DNA of 64,000 nucleotides from Streptomyces sp. NBC_01233 (GTDB taxonomy: Bacteria; Actinomycetota; Actinomycetes; Streptomycetales; Streptomycetaceae). A program made the position numbers and the translations under genes. Each line of letters begins with the position of its first letter. The stretch's first letter is position 1. Below the pieces are notes generated by a model. That model was not told the DNA's origin. It was given only the letters and a program-made list of their open reading frames with translations, and did no database searches. Positions 17,537 to 26,389 of the stretch are shown here, in pieces. The stretch lies in the NCBI RefSeq assembly GCF_035989305.1, contig NZ_CP108514.1, forward strand, positions 9,032,501-9,096,500, in the 5' to 3' direction.

Positions 17537-18966
17537 GATGGCGTCCCGCCACGTGGTGTAGCCGATCAAGGGTGAGGTGTGCGCGGGCTTGCTCGCCGGG
17601 CGCACACCCGCGGAGGGCTCGCGCTCTCTGCGCATGAGGTGGGCCACCATGCAACTCTCCGTATTGAACGGCCAGTTCAACAACGGAGGTGCGAGGTGGC
17701 CCTGTCCCAGTCTGACCTATTACGCCTGCTGGAGTCACTACGCTCGGCAGACGGACTCGAACTCGTCCGCGGCATCGCCGAGCGGATGCTGCAGGAGCTG
17801 ATCGAGGCCGAGGCCGCTGCCCACATCGGTGCCGGCTGGAACGAGCACACCGAGGCCCGTACCGCCTTGCGCAACGGGCACCGCGAGAAGACGCTCACCA
17901 CCCAGGCCGGCGACCTGGAGCTGGCCATCCCCAAACTGCGCGCCGGAAGCTTCTTCCCCAGCCTGCTGGAGCGCCGGCGCCGGATCGACCAGGCCCTGTA
18001 CGCGGTCATCGTGGAGGCCTACGTCCATGGCGTGTCCACCCGGTCGGTGGACGACTTGGTCAAGGCCCTGGGCGCGGACACCGGGATCTCCAAGAGCGAG
18101 GTCTCCCGGATCTGCGCGGACCTGGACGAGCCGCTGACCGCCTTCCGCACCCGGCCGCTGGACCACACCCGCTTCCCCTACATGTACCTGGACGCCACCT
18201 ACTGCAAGGCACGCGTGAACCACCAGATCGTCTCTCGCGCCGTGGTCGTCGCCACCGGGATCACCGAGGACGGCGGCCGCGAGGTCCTGGGCGTCATGGT
18301 CGGCGACAGCGAGACCGAGGCGTTCTGGGCCGAGTTCCTGCGCTCCCTGCGCGAACGCGGCCTGACCGGGGTCCGCCTGGTCCTGTCCGACAGCCATTCC
18401 GGCCTGGTCAAGGCGATCCGCAAGGTCATGCTCGGCGCCGCGTGGCAGAGATGCCGTGTTCATTTCCTGCGAAATGTCTTCGCGGTGATTCCGAAGGAGG
18501 CGACCGAGATGGTCGCCGCAACCATCCGCACAGTCTTCGCCCAGCCCACCCAGGACGCGGTCCGCACCCAGCTCGACACCGTCGCCGAGATGCTCGGCAA
18601 GCAGTTCCCCAAGGTCAAACAGATGCTCCTGGACGCCAAGGACGACCTGACCGCCTTCGCGGCCTTCCCGGAACGGCACTGGAAGAAGATCCAGTCCACC
18701 AACCCGCTCGAACGGATCAACCGCGAGATCAAGCGCCGCACCGACGTCGTCCAGGTCTTCCCCAACGACGACGCCCTCCTGCGACTGGTCACAGCCGTGC
18801 TCTTCGAACTGCACGACGAATGGATCGCCTTCCCCCGCCGCTACCTGCCCGAGGGAAGCATGGACGAGATCTACCCCACCGAGCTCCCTAAAAGCGCCCC
18901 CGCACCACCCAACGCCACCAACGCGCCCACCGAGTGATCGGCTACACCACGAAGGGGGACATGACC
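17537..18966 (+). mobile_element. IS256-family insertion sequence, copy 1
   Basis: 1430 bp flanked by the 8-bp duplication CGCCACCG (17529-17536 and 18967-18974). The ends share the inverted inner repeat GTGGTGTAGCCGATC. It lies inside the 3' end of the IS1182 transposase gene and is the same length as copy 2 at 27639-29068, which is in the opposite orientation. Confidence 0.95.
17696..18937 (+). CDS. IS256-family transposase (copy 1)
   Basis: 413 residues from a GTG at 17696, chosen because AACGGAGG lies seven bases upstream; the frame is open a further 39 codons upstream without family similarity. It is a mutator-type DDE transposase. The order is an N-terminal helical domain with GHREKTLTTQAGDLELAIPK, the first Asp in YMYLDATYCKAR, the second in VLSDSHSGLVKAI, the C/H insertion region WQRCRVHFLRN, and the Glu in STNPLERINREIKRR. 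All key residues are present. The protein is identical in translation to copy 2, so both insertions are recent. Confidence 0.93.
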   Translation: MALSQSDLLRLLESLRSADGLELVRGIAERMLQELIEAEAAAHIGAGWNEHTEARTALRNGHREKTLTTQAGDLELAIPKLRAGSFFPSLLERRRRIDQALYAVIVEAYVHGVSTRSVDDLVKALGADTGISKSEVSRICADLDEPLTAFRTRPLDHTRFPYMYLDATYCKARVNHQIVSRAVVVATGITEDGGREVLGVMVGDSETEAFWAEFLRSLRERGLTGVRLVLSDSHSGLVKAIRKVMLGAAWQRCRVHFLRNVFAVIPKEATEMVAATIRTVFAQPTQDAVRTQLDTVAEMLGKQFPKVKQMLLDAKDDLTAFAAFPERHWKKIQSTNPLERINREIKRRTDVVQVFPNDDALLRLVTAVLFELHDEWIAFPRRYLPEGSMDEIYPTELPKSAPAPPNATNAPTE

Positions 18967-19095
18967 CGCCACCGCGATCAACATCGTCCGCCTCGACGCC
19001 CACTGGACCACCACGGACACCCCACCCCGAACCGGCCGCCTCGCTCGCCTCGGCTACCAGCTCACAGCCTGACCCCGGAATTGAGCAACAGAGTC

Positions 19096-19437
19096 ACCAC
19101 CGGCGGTCGGCACAACGGTGCATGGCTGGATGCCAGGGTGAGCGGCTCGGAACGCTCCTCGCCGGCTGCCCTGCGCTCCTACCTCGAATCCTGGACTCGG
19201 GGCTCCGACATCCACGAGCGGCTCGAGGGAAATCCGACCCCGGTGCTTGTCGTGGCTGGTGCGAACGACCCGGCGATGGGCCCCGACACCGTGCGGTCCA
19301 CCTGGCTGCAGTGGTATCCGAACGCCGAGCTCGAGGTTTTCGACGACGCCGGCCACTTCGCCCCGGAAGAGAGCCCAGAGACGCTGGCGGCAGTGGTCGA
19401 ACGATTCCTCGGCCGGCAGTTGGGCGTTCTGTCGTAG
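19096..19437 (+). pseudogene. Alpha/beta hydrolase, 3' part
   Basis: This continues the gene cut at 15723. It opens with the duplicated ACCACC, then GGRHNGAWLDARVSGSE. The acid residue is in VVAGANDPAMGP and the catalytic His in FDDAGHFAPEESPE, the expected order after the GHSMG serine of the 5' part. It ends at a TAG at 19435-19437. It has no start of its own and is unlikely to be made. Confidence 0.8.
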
Positions 19438-19572
19438 AGGTCGGCCGGCCGTCAGAGTCGCGCCTCCTGCGGTGTCCTTGACGAAGTGGTGAGCACGTGG
19501 ACCACCTTGAGCGGGGAGTGCCTGCGTGGGCCCCCGGCCGGCGTTGGCGGCGCGACCTCACGCGGTCGGCCG

Positions 19573-20028
19573 TCACTGCACGCGCTGGATTGCGACCATC
19601 GCGGCGTCGTCCCCCAGGACTCCTCCTGCGGCATGGGCGAGGAGATCGCTGTGCAGGTGACGCAGCAGATCGTGCGGGCCTGCGCCGGGGAAAGTGGCGA
19701 AGCGCTCATGCAGGGGATAGAAGGCCCCGCTCTCGTCACGTGCCTCAAGAACGCCGTCTGTGTAGAGGAGCAGCGTGTCTCCCGGCGCGAAGGCGAAGGT
19801 CTCCGTGGCGGCGTTGGGGTGCAGGAGCTCGGCCAGGGTGTGCTGATCGGCGGTAGCGAGGGTTGTCCGCGAGGCGGCCGTTCCGCTGCCCGAGCGGCTG
19901 GCCGCGCTGCGCGCTGCCAGCGGGCTGGAGCGGATCGCCGGTGGTGGGCCGGGAGGCCGCCAGCGTGCTGTGCGACGACGGTCTGCCAGCCGAAGAGGTG
20001 GCCACCGCGCTCGGCACGACCGCTCCAA
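19573..20028 (-). pseudogene. SpoIIE/PP2C-type serine phosphatase, C-terminal remnant
   Basis: The last 85 residues are well preserved: FAPGDTLLLYTDGVLEARD is the hallmark Asp-containing motif of SpoIIE-like phosphatases. LLRHLHSDLLAHA and GDDAAMVAIQRV follow, carrying the metal-binding DDxA-type Asp pair. Upstream, similarity jumps between frames and no start or sensor domain is found, so only the tail of the gene remains. In Streptomyces these phosphatases usually act on anti-anti-sigma factors. It has no intact partner nearby. Confidence 0.65.
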
Positions 20029-20200
20029 GGCCGGGGTCCTGCTCTGGACCGCACAGGACGGGTGACGGCACGCACCACAGCGTCTGCGTTGCTGATTTTA
20101 ACCCACTGCGCGAGCACGCCGAGCCGGATCGCACGGTGCAAGGGCTGGGGCTCGCGAGCGGGTGTCGTCGATGTGAGGCCCGGGCGTCAGCCGGCTGGCG

Positions 20201-20237
20201 GTGCTCTGCTCCATCGGCATCGGGTGGAGCAGAGCAC
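20201..20237 (-). terminator. Terminator hairpin downstream of the cold shock gene
   Basis: A perfect 12-bp stem, GTGCTCTGCTCC with GGAGCAGAGCAC, and a 13-nt loop, starting 16 bases beyond the stop codon of the cold shock gene on the minus strand. There is no long U tract, as is usual in Streptomyces. Confidence 0.75.
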
Positions 20238-20252
20238 AGCCAGAACAAGGGG

Positions 20253-20456
20253 CTACAAGGGGCGGACCATTTCCGCTTGCGGACCCTTCTGTCCTTGGGT
20301 GACCTCGAACTCCACCCGCTGGTTTTCTTCCAGGCTTCTGTATCCATTGGTCTGGATAGCTGCGAAGTGCACGAACACGTCTGCGCCGCCATCGTCCTGG
20401 CTGATGAAACCGTACCCCTTGTCGGCGTTGAACCACTTCACAGTGCCTGTTGCCAT
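20253..20456 (-). CDS. CspA-family cold shock protein (67 aa)
   Basis: Single CSD domain of 67 residues. The RNA-binding motifs RNP1 (KGYGFISQD) and RNP2 (DVFVHF) are both present, and the C-terminus [16 protein letters not shown] is typical of Streptomyces paralogues. The protein binds single-stranded RNA or DNA and acts as an RNA chaperone in the cytoplasm. The start is the ATG at 20456, with ACGGAACCG upstream. Unlike its neighbours the gene is intact and has its own terminator. About 200 bases of non-coding DNA upstream could hold a long 5' leader, a known feature of cold shock mRNAs, but no specific element is identified. Confidence 0.93.
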   Translation of the reverse strand: MATGTVKWFNADKGYGFISQDDGGADVFVHFAAIQTNGYRSLEENQRVEFEVTQGQKGPQAEMVRPL

Positions 20457-21004
20457 CGGTTCCGTCCTTCGTTCGGTGCTACGGCGCGATCTGCAACGCG
20501 CCAGCCGCAGCCCAGCGAGCAGGCTCCGATACTTGATCTTTTCCTCCCGTCGCGGCGAAATCCGCCATCCTCCCCGAGCCTCACCCGTGAGGATGAACTT
20601 GGCCGCGTCATAGCTCTCCCTGAGGTCCAGTCGCCCAGCAATCGGCCCCGGGATCGGGTGCCGCCAGACCCTCGTTGGTGTCGCCGCTGACCGCTTACCT
20701 CACCGTCCACAACGCCCTGCCCGCGCAGAGTCACCCCGTGCGGTCACCGCGCGGCATCCTGCTTTTACCGAATATATGGGGGCAGAATGCGCCTGAGGGC
20801 ATGACGAGCCATGCCTCGGTGTCGGTGTCGGTGTCGGCGTTGTCGGGGTCGCATCTCGTTGGAGGTGTGTTCGGGCGGCCGGGCAGGCGGGCCCCGTCTC
20901 GGGGCGCGAGGACGTGTGTGGGGTCCGGATTTTTCCCGAGGGCGCGCCCTGATGCTCCCGTCTGTCGGATGCCGTCACGGCTCCAACGACGACGGGAGAT
21001 TCTT
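20457..21004. other. Non-coding stretch between the cold shock gene and the GH15 fragment
   Basis: No supported gene. It includes a (GTCGGT)-like run near 20818-20840 and the leader of the cold shock gene next to 20457. A purine-rich GGGAGA ribosome binding site lies before 21005. Confidence 0.4.
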
Positions 21005-21115
21005 ATGAGCGCCTACCCGGCGATCGCCGATCACGGGATGGTCGGTGATCTCCAGACGGCCGCGTTGGTGTCCTCCGACGGGACGATCGACTGGTGGTGC
21101 ACGCCCCGGTTCGAT
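21005..21115 (+). pseudogene. GH15 glucoamylase/trehalase-like N-terminal fragment
   Basis: The start MSAYPAIADHGMVGDLQ followed by SSDGTIDWWCTPRFD is the well-conserved opening of Streptomyces GH15 glucan hydrolases, in which the Trp-Trp-Cys-x-Pro-Arg-Phe-Asp segment forms part of the sugar-binding site. After about 36 codons the similarity stops abruptly and the sequence continues as an unrelated TPR protein in another frame. The catalytic domain is therefore absent. A good ribosome binding site remains, so a short nonsense peptide could be translated. Confidence 0.75.
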
Positions 21116-21879
21116 TGGCCCAGGCCACCGGACGCGACCTGTTCGCCGCCACCTCCCAGCTCGTCCACCTCGCCGGCTGGATGGCCCAGGACGAAGGCGA
21201 CACCCCTGAACTCCGCGGGCTCGCCCAGCGCTACTACGCGCACTCATTCCGCCTGGCTGCCGAAGCCGGCGATCCGGAGCTGTCGGCGACCGCGCTGCGC
21301 GGCCTCGCCGTGCAGTGCGTCGACCTGGGCTACCGAGCCGAAGCTGTCCAGCTCGGCGAAGCCTGCGTGGACTACGGCCGCCACCTCGACAACCCGCGCG
21401 CCGTCGCCTACTACGAGGCTACCCTCGCCAACGCCGCCGCCCAGGACGACGACCGCCGCATGGCCACCAAGCACCTCGCCATGTCCGAGGCGGCCATCGG
21501 CAAGCCGGCCGCCGCGGGCGGAGACTCCTGGGCCGCGCACTACTCCCCCGGCCGCTGGGCCCACGAGTCCGGCATGATCCTCTCCCGCCTCGGCGACCTC
21601 GACGCCGCAGAGGAACACCTCCACCTCGCCCTTGACATCCACGGCCTCGACCGCCGCACCCGCGCCATCGTCCTCGCCGACCTCGGCTGTGTCCGCCTGC
21701 GCCAAGGCGATGCAGATGGGGCCATGGTCACCTGGCGCGACTTCCTCGACTGCGCGGACGGCATCCGCTCCGTGAAGGTCCAGGCCGCCCTCCAGGACAT
21801 GCGCGTACGCCTGCGCCGATACAGCGGAGTCCCGGAGGCCCAGGAGCTCCGCGAAAGGGCAGCCCGCATCGCCGACTGA
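21112..21879 (+). pseudogene. TPR-type transcriptional regulator, C-terminal part
   Basis: About 255 residues of helical repeat protein: AQATGRDLFAATSQLVHLAG, then units such as AVQLGEACVDYGRHLDNP and LGDLDAAEEHLHLALDIHG, ending in RERAARIAD. This pattern is the C-terminal TPR portion of Streptomyces Xre-type regulators, which normally carry an N-terminal helix-turn-helix. That domain is missing, because the 5' end joins the GH15 fragment. The frame is open and an ATG at 21094 exists in the same frame, so a DNA-binding-less TPR protein might be made. Confidence 0.65.
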
Positions 21880-22134
21880 GGGGTGGGACTCACCGCCCCC
21901 AGGTACTCCTACTCCTCTGTGATGGTCTGCTCACACCCACGGAGCCGCGGTGACAACCCAGCCCACGAACGCCCACCGGTCACCGACCGACACCTGCTCT
22001 CCACCCAGGCGTACGGCACCAGCCAGCACCTGGCAGCCCGCCAGTCCCTGCACCAATGGCAGACCCAGCGGCACGGCCTTCCCGGGTTGGTCGTGGGGGA
22101 GCTGGCCGGTGTACGCGGAGCCATCGCGGACTCC

Positions 22135-22225
22135 CCGGCTCGATCGGAGTCCCGTACTTCGCGATGAAGACGAGACCGTAACCGTCCGGCCGCAGCTCGC
22201 TGCCAGCCTTGGCACACCTGCTCAT
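22135..22225 (-). pseudogene. Tyrosine recombinase fragment
   Basis: About 30 codons read KAGSELRPDGYGLVFIAKYG then TPIEPG, which matches the linker just before box II in actinobacterial phage-type integrases (GLVFxTxxGTPIEPRN). Nothing catalytic remains. The rest of 21880-22435 contains no gene I can support. Confidence 0.45.
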
Positions 22226-22435
22226 CTTCCTCCTCTCGCCGTACAATGGTGTGGCAATCACGAAGCCTCGTCACCAACCGCGAGACAGGCGTCGTGCTTG
22301 GGCCGGACTGTATGCCTGAGTTCGCATACGAATTCGCTTCTCTCTCGCTTAGGTTGGCGGCAATCGGCGCCGGTCGGCCAAGGTCGGCCTGGACGATTTG
22401 AGCGACTCCAACCGTATTGATCAGCAGGAGAAGCT

Positions 22436-22846
22436 ATGGCTACACAACAGGCGGAGGCCACGCAAGCATCCGCGGCGCCTTCCACGACGGCGTTCCTCCT
22501 CATAGCCAAGATCAAGCCGGGACAGGCGGACGCGCTTCGCGAAGCAGTGTCCGCGAACGCCAAGAACATTGAGGACCCGACTGGTTCGCTTGCGCAGGTC
22601 GGCACTGTGCATTTCGTGCGCGTTGCGATCATCAACGATGACACCTTCCTTTTCGCCAGCCAATTCGACGGCGACATCGAGCCCTACCTCGACGATTTCT
22701 ACACTGTCACTCTCGGCGGAGTGGGATTTGATGCAGTCTTGCGCTACTGCGAAGACTGGCCGGGGCCGAATGACCGTGAGGGGTTCATTGAATTTTGGAA
22801 GTCTCACAGGGTCCCGGACCAGGGCTCCGGCATGAAGCAGGTATGA
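22436..22846 (+). CDS. Small conserved protein, probable dimeric alpha/beta barrel
   Basis: 136 residues, starting at an ATG preceded by CAGGAGAAGCT. The pattern TAFLLIAKIKPGQADALREA, then VHFVRVAIINDDTFLFASQF and a C-terminal helix, suggests a ferredoxin-like fold of the ABM/dimeric alpha-beta barrel type. I cannot name a family. The Dyp-type peroxidase downstream has the same general fold and, without the ISAs1 insertion, would be about 0.35 kb away on the same strand, so a functional link is plausible. Its stop codon overlaps an ATG (ATGA) that would start the next small gene, now cut by ISAs1. Confidence 0.75.
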   Translation: MATQQAEATQASAAPSTTAFLLIAKIKPGQADALREAVSANAKNIEDPTGSLAQVGTVHFVRVAIINDDTFLFASQFDGDIEPYLDDFYTVTLGGVGFDAVLRYCEDWPGPNDREGFIEFWKSHRVPDQGSGMKQV

Positions 22847-22850
22847 CCGT

Positions 22851-24092
22851 TTTTTGATCACGGAATGGCCAGGATTCGCAGGGGCCGGGTGGCGTCGCGG
22901 GCGTTTCCTCTGAGAGCTGTGGCGATGCTGCGGAGACCGGCCAGGCGAAGGGCTCCGATGGCGAGGTTGCGCCAGGTGGCCATGGCGCGGGGCGCGTTGC
23001 CGGTCCGCAGCTGTGAGGCGTCCTCGGCAAAGGTCGTGTCCCTCACGTGATGGAGCGCCTCTACCGACCAGTGGCCGCGGATCAAGGACGCGAGCTGGGC
23101 CGGATTGGCCTGCTCGGCGGTCAGGCTGGTGACCGCGTACACGGTCTTGGTGCTGACCTTGCCGGTCTTGCGGTTGACTCGGCGCCGCTTGAGTTCGATG
23201 GCCTGGGCGGCGCCGGGGAAGAGCAGGCCGGCGACAGTGCAGACCTTGATCCGGCGGATCTCGCTGCGGCCGTGGCCGGTCCCGACGGTGCGGTTCTGGA
23301 GTGGGATCTGCTTCCAGGGAAGGGACTTCATCTGCTTGCGGAGCTTCTTCTGGTTTCCCTTGACGATGACGATGTAGTGGGCGCCCCGGCCTCCCAGGTA
23401 CTCGGCGTGCTCGCGTTGGGTATGCATCGCGTCGCTGGTCACGACCGCTCCGGTCAGGTCGATGGCATCCAGTAGTGGCTGGTAGCAGGTGATTTCATTC
23501 GTCTTTGTCTCAACGTCGACCTGGCCCAGGACGGCGGAAGTGGCGTGGTCGACGGCCGCCAGCAGGTGGATCTTCCGGTCGTGCGCGCGGGCGGCGCCGC
23601 GCAGGGATTTGCCGTCCACCGCGATCGCCCGCAGCAACCGCTCGCTGGGTTGCGGGCATCGGGCGGACAGCCAGCTGCCGACGGCTCGGTCGAGTACGTC
23701 ACCGTCGACCTGGGCGAGTACCCGGCGGATGGTGGCCTCACCAGGGGCGTGGTGTTGGCCGGTGAAGGGGTCGCAGCGGGCACCGAGCCGGGCCAGGACC
23801 GACTGCGAGGCGTCAGCCGCCCACTCACTGATCGCCAGCAGAGAGGTCGCGCCGGTCAGGACCGCAGCGGCGCAGATGGCGAGCACGCCGACCAGGGGGT
23901 GAAGCCGGCCCCGTGGGTCACGGGGGTCCGTCACCGTCGCAAGGCAGGTCAACAGGCCCGGGCACTCCTCAACCGACAGAGACGATGCGGTGGCGAGTTG
24001 GTCAAGCGAGGCGGGCATGAGGGATGATTCGGCAACGGCAGGCACGGTCTTCCAGCAGGATCATGGGACGTAGACACTCACATGATCGCCGG
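22851..24092 (-). mobile_element. ISAs1-family insertion sequence (boundaries tentative)
   Basis: The limits are proposed from a direct repeat TGACCGT at 22844-22850 and 24093-24099. The two ends share GATCA at the same offset but otherwise match poorly, so the boundaries carry moderate confidence. The element contains one full transposase gene. Confidence 0.6.
22858..24045 (-). CDS. ISAs1-family transposase (395 aa)
   Basis: Complete H-repeat-type transposase. The N-terminal DDE_Tnp_1-associated region contains [20 protein letters not shown]. The catalytic domain has Asp in [12 protein letters not shown], Asp in [12 protein letters not shown], the [12 protein letters not shown] segment, and a C-terminal Glu in [11 protein letters not shown] with the preceding [14 protein letters not shown]. 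No frameshift was found. The start could also be the second Met of the SLMPASLDQ opening. It is oriented against the peroxidase operon it interrupts. Confidence 0.92.
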   Translation of the reverse strand: MPAVAESSLMPASLDQLATASSLSVEECPGLLTCLATVTDPRDPRGRLHPLVGVLAICAAAVLTGATSLLAISEWAADASQSVLARLGARCDPFTGQHHAPGEATIRRVLAQVDGDVLDRAVGSWLSARCPQPSERLLRAIAVDGKSLRGAARAHDRKIHLLAAVDHATSAVLGQVDVETKTNEITCYQPLLDAIDLTGAVVTSDAMHTQREHAEYLGGRGAHYIVIVKGNQKKLRKQMKSLPWKQIPLQNRTVGTGHGRSEIRRIKVCTVAGLLFPGAAQAIELKRRRVNRKTGKVSTKTVYAVTSLTAEQANPAQLASLIRGHWSVEALHHVRDTTFAEDASQLRTGNAPRAMATWRNLAIGALRLAGLRSIATALRGNARDATRPLRILAIP

Positions 24093-24293
24093 TGACCGTG
24101 CCTGCCACATTTCGTCACGAACCCTCCCAGCAAGGCAAGTTGGGGTGAACACCCTCAAGTCACCTTCGTGCCGATGCCCTGGGTCCCGGACCTTCTCACG
24201 TACGCCCATTTCCCCGGAGTGACCTGCCCAGAAATCGAAAAAGCGCTGCGCATCCGGACCAACATGGAGGCCGTGCTGGAGGACTTCCAGTAA
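24093..24293 (+). pseudogene. Remnant of a small gene between the barrel protein and the peroxidase
   Basis: If the ISAs1 element is removed at its TGACCGT repeat, the ATGA overlapping the upstream gene's stop opens a frame beginning MTVPATFRHEPSQQGKLG. After one base slip in a GGGG run this continues as GEHPQVTFVPMPWVPDLL and ends EAVLEDFQ at 24293. That would be a protein of about 66 residues, translationally coupled to its neighbour. Family unknown. The reconstruction is my inference. What is directly seen is a protein-like frame from 24096 to the TAA at 24291-24293. Confidence 0.45.
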
Positions 24294-24439
24294 GCTGACG
24301 GAAGCCCGTTGCGGAGCGCCTCTTGTGTTTCCTGAACAAGAGGCGCGCCGGGAGGAGTGTGGCCGCGGGCCTCTTCGAACCGTATGCCCCCTCACGCGTT
24401 GCCGTGTGGACTCAGACTGCCGAGCGAGGCGTTCGTTCC

Positions 24440-25753
24440 GTGTTGAAGAATACGTCATTCGTCCTTGAGCTCGACGAAATCCAGGGCTTGCTGCTGGGAT
24501 CGGTGCCCATGCCCTGCGGCCAATACTTCTTTCTCACATTTCGCCACCCTGACCAAGCACGAGCATTCCTCACGAGGGTCGTTGACAAGGTGTGCTCGGC
24601 CGAGCCCGTGATCGGGTCGCCCATCTCGCGTGTCCACCTGGCGCTCACGTGCAACGGGTTGCGCACGTTGGGCGTCGATGAGGCATCGCTCCAGAGTTTT
24701 CCCGAAGCGTTCCGGGTAGGCATGCCGGCCCGTGCGGAAGAGCTTGGCGACCATGGAGAAAGCCATCCCGATCAGTGGGTTGGCGGCCTGGCAAGCTCCG
24801 ATCTCCATGCACTGCTGCTGCTCTTCGGCGCGGACCTCACTGAACGCGCTCAGCGGATCGAGGAAATCCACTCGCTTATAGCGTCAACCGGCGTCCGTAT
24901 CCTGTCCGAACTCGATGTTGCGCTACCGGAGACAAGGCGCGAGCACTTCGGCTATCAGGACGGTATCTCCAGGATTTATGTCGAGGGAACCGGAATCGAG
25001 CCACCACCCGGCTGCGGTCCTGCCGTCAAGCCCGGCGAGTTCGTGCTCGGCTATCCCGACGAAACCAGCTCCATTCCATCCCTCCCGCAGCCGGAATGGC
25101 TCAGCCGCAATGGCAGCTTCCTCGCCTATCGACGACTCTACGAGGATGTCATCGCCTTCCGGGAATTCCTGGGGCGCCACGCTGCCACGCGTGACGAGCA
25201 GGAACTACTGGCCGCTAAGTTGCTGGGACGCTGGCGCAGTGGTGCCCCACTGGTGTTGGCGCCCCACCACGATGACCCGGAGCTGGTCGCGGATCCGGAG
25301 CGCAACAACAACTTCAACTACGGGCAGATGGACCCGCAGGGACTCGCCTGCCCCATCGGCGCCCACATCCGACGCGTCAACCCACGAGACACGATCGGCA
25401 ACATCCAGCGGCGACGGCTGATCCGCTGGGGACTCCCGTACGGACCGCTGCTCCCAGAAGGCTCACCCGACGACGGAATGGATCGCGGGCTTGCGCTCTT
25501 CTTCGGCTGCGCAGATCTCGAGCGACAGTTCGAGTTTGTACAGAAGGAATGGATCAACGCCCCCAAGTTTCTTGGCCTGGACCACGACAAAGATCCGATC
25601 GCGGGCGATCACGACGGCACCTACAACATGACCGTCCAGAAAAAGCCGATCAGGAAAACACTGCGTGGCCTGCCCCGGTTCACCCGAGTGAGAGGAGGGG
25701 CGTACGCCTTCTTGCCCGGCCTGCAAGCACTTCGCTCGCTCGCCGAAGGCTAA
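24440..25753 (+). CDS. Dyp-type peroxidase
   Basis: About 437 residues with the hallmarks of a dye-decolorizing heme peroxidase: the GxxDG motif in FGYQDGISRIYV (catalytic Asp), the proximal heme His in CPIGAHIRRVNPRD, and the distal Arg region LIRWGLPYGP. The opening ELDEIQGLLLGSVPM is typical of the family. It would oxidise a phenolic or dye-like substrate with hydrogen peroxide. No Tat signal peptide is visible, so it is probably cytoplasmic or encapsulated. The frame is open upstream to an ATG at 24323, but the GTG at 24440, after GAGG, gives the usual length. The distal partner genes upstream are broken by ISAs1, so its promoter context has changed. Confidence 0.88.
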   Translation: MLKNTSFVLELDEIQGLLLGSVPMPCGQYFFLTFRHPDQARAFLTRVVDKVCSAEPVIGSPISRVHLALTCNGLRTLGVDEASLQSFPEAFRVGMPARAEELGDHGESHPDQWVGGLASSDLHALLLLFGADLTERAQRIEEIHSLIASTGVRILSELDVALPETRREHFGYQDGISRIYVEGTGIEPPPGCGPAVKPGEFVLGYPDETSSIPSLPQPEWLSRNGSFLAYRRLYEDVIAFREFLGRHAATRDEQELLAAKLLGRWRSGAPLVLAPHHDDPELVADPERNNNFNYGQMDPQGLACPIGAHIRRVNPRDTIGNIQRRRLIRWGLPYGPLLPEGSPDDGMDRGLALFFGCADLERQFEFVQKEWINAPKFLGLDHDKDPIAGDHDGTYNMTVQKKPIRKTLRGLPRFTRVRGGAYAFLPGLQALRSLAEG

Positions 25754-25813
25754 CCGGCGATCCACCCAGCTCACTGCCCTCGCAACGACTCCAGTACAAC
25801 CCTGGAGGCCCAC

Positions 25814-26263
25814 ATGCTGATCGCACTGCTCGCCGTGCTCGGCGTCGACCTCATCGTCATCGTCTTCTACGCAGTGGTTGTGTACGGCCGAAAACGCTGG
25901 GTGACAAAGCAACCCGGCGCTTTCCGCGGAGCCATCCGGGTCGCAAGCGGGGAGATCGACGGCCTGCGACCCAAGTGGAGCCGGGGTTACGGACGCTGGG
26001 TCCGTGACATCCTCATCTGGAGCAAGCGCCCGTTCCTTTTCCGCAACACACTTGTCCCCGCCGACGGACTGGATCAGCAACGACCAGCCCGCCACGATGA
26101 AATAAAACGGCTCGGCAAGCAACCCACCGTCATCCGGCTCAAAGCAGACGACGCCATCGCCGAGGTAGCAGCCAAGGAAGAAGACATGGCGCTGCTCCTG
26201 GGCCCGTATCGGCAGCCCTTGGACCCCGATGCTCGACACCCTGCCGCGCCCACCACCACATGA
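25814..26263 (+). CDS. DUF2550-like membrane-anchored protein
   Basis: 149 residues. A single N-terminal membrane helix (IALLAVLGVDLIVIVFYAVV) is followed by a basic segment and a domain reading FRGAIRVASGEIDGLRPKW then RWVRDILIWSKRPFLFRN. This matches the layout of actinobacterial DUF2550 proteins: a membrane anchor, then a small cytoplasmic beta domain rich in Trp. The start is the ATG at 25814, after CCTGGAGGCCCAC. The C-terminus is longer and more disordered than usual and ends close to the integrase pseudogene, so it may be abnormal. Confidence 0.6.
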   Translation: MLIALLAVLGVDLIVIVFYAVVVYGRKRWVTKQPGAFRGAIRVASGEIDGLRPKWSRGYGRWVRDILIWSKRPFLFRNTLVPADGLDQQRPARHDEIKRLGKQPTVIRLKADDAIAEVAAKEEDMALLLGPYRQPLDPDARHPAAPTTT

Positions 26264-26389
26264 CTATGCGCAGCATCCCCAAAAAAAGCGTTCGCTTCGT
26301 CGGTGGATCGCCACTCGTGTACACCGAACCCTGACCCGCGCCAGAGGTTGCTGCCCCTCGCTCGCCCGCGCCTCGTGGGCAGCGGAGGT

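Larger units (their letters stand above)
15814..19072 (+). pseudogene. IS1182-family transposase interrupted by IS256
   Basis: Reads from an ATG at 15814 (MSLRSSGLPPVPER follows two codons later) to 17536, then resumes at 18975 with the last 32 codons, ending at 19070-19072. The joined protein has the IS1182 order: an N-terminal DUF772-like segment (FADEPFVEAFGV, ENLTDRQAAVMAVRAIDWKY), a first Asp in KQRTDATHVISAV, DSGYPSADLI, and a CRECPVLKLCTR cysteine cluster. The C-terminus is GTINQALDLTGLRRARYRGL then NIVRLDAHW. An (Ala-Glu)18 tract lies near residues 320-355, where related proteins have a short loop. The IS256 insertion removes the last 32 codons in the present arrangement, so the transposase is probably inactive. 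Confidence 0.85.
15724..19095 (+). mobile_element. IS1182-family insertion sequence, itself split by IS256 copy 1
   Basis: The terminal inverted repeats are near perfect: GACTCTGTTGCTCAATTCC at the left and the same on the reverse complement of the right. ACCACC is duplicated on both sides (15718-15723 and 19096-19101). Removing the inner IS256 and its duplication leaves an element of about 1.93 kb. Confidence 0.92.
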
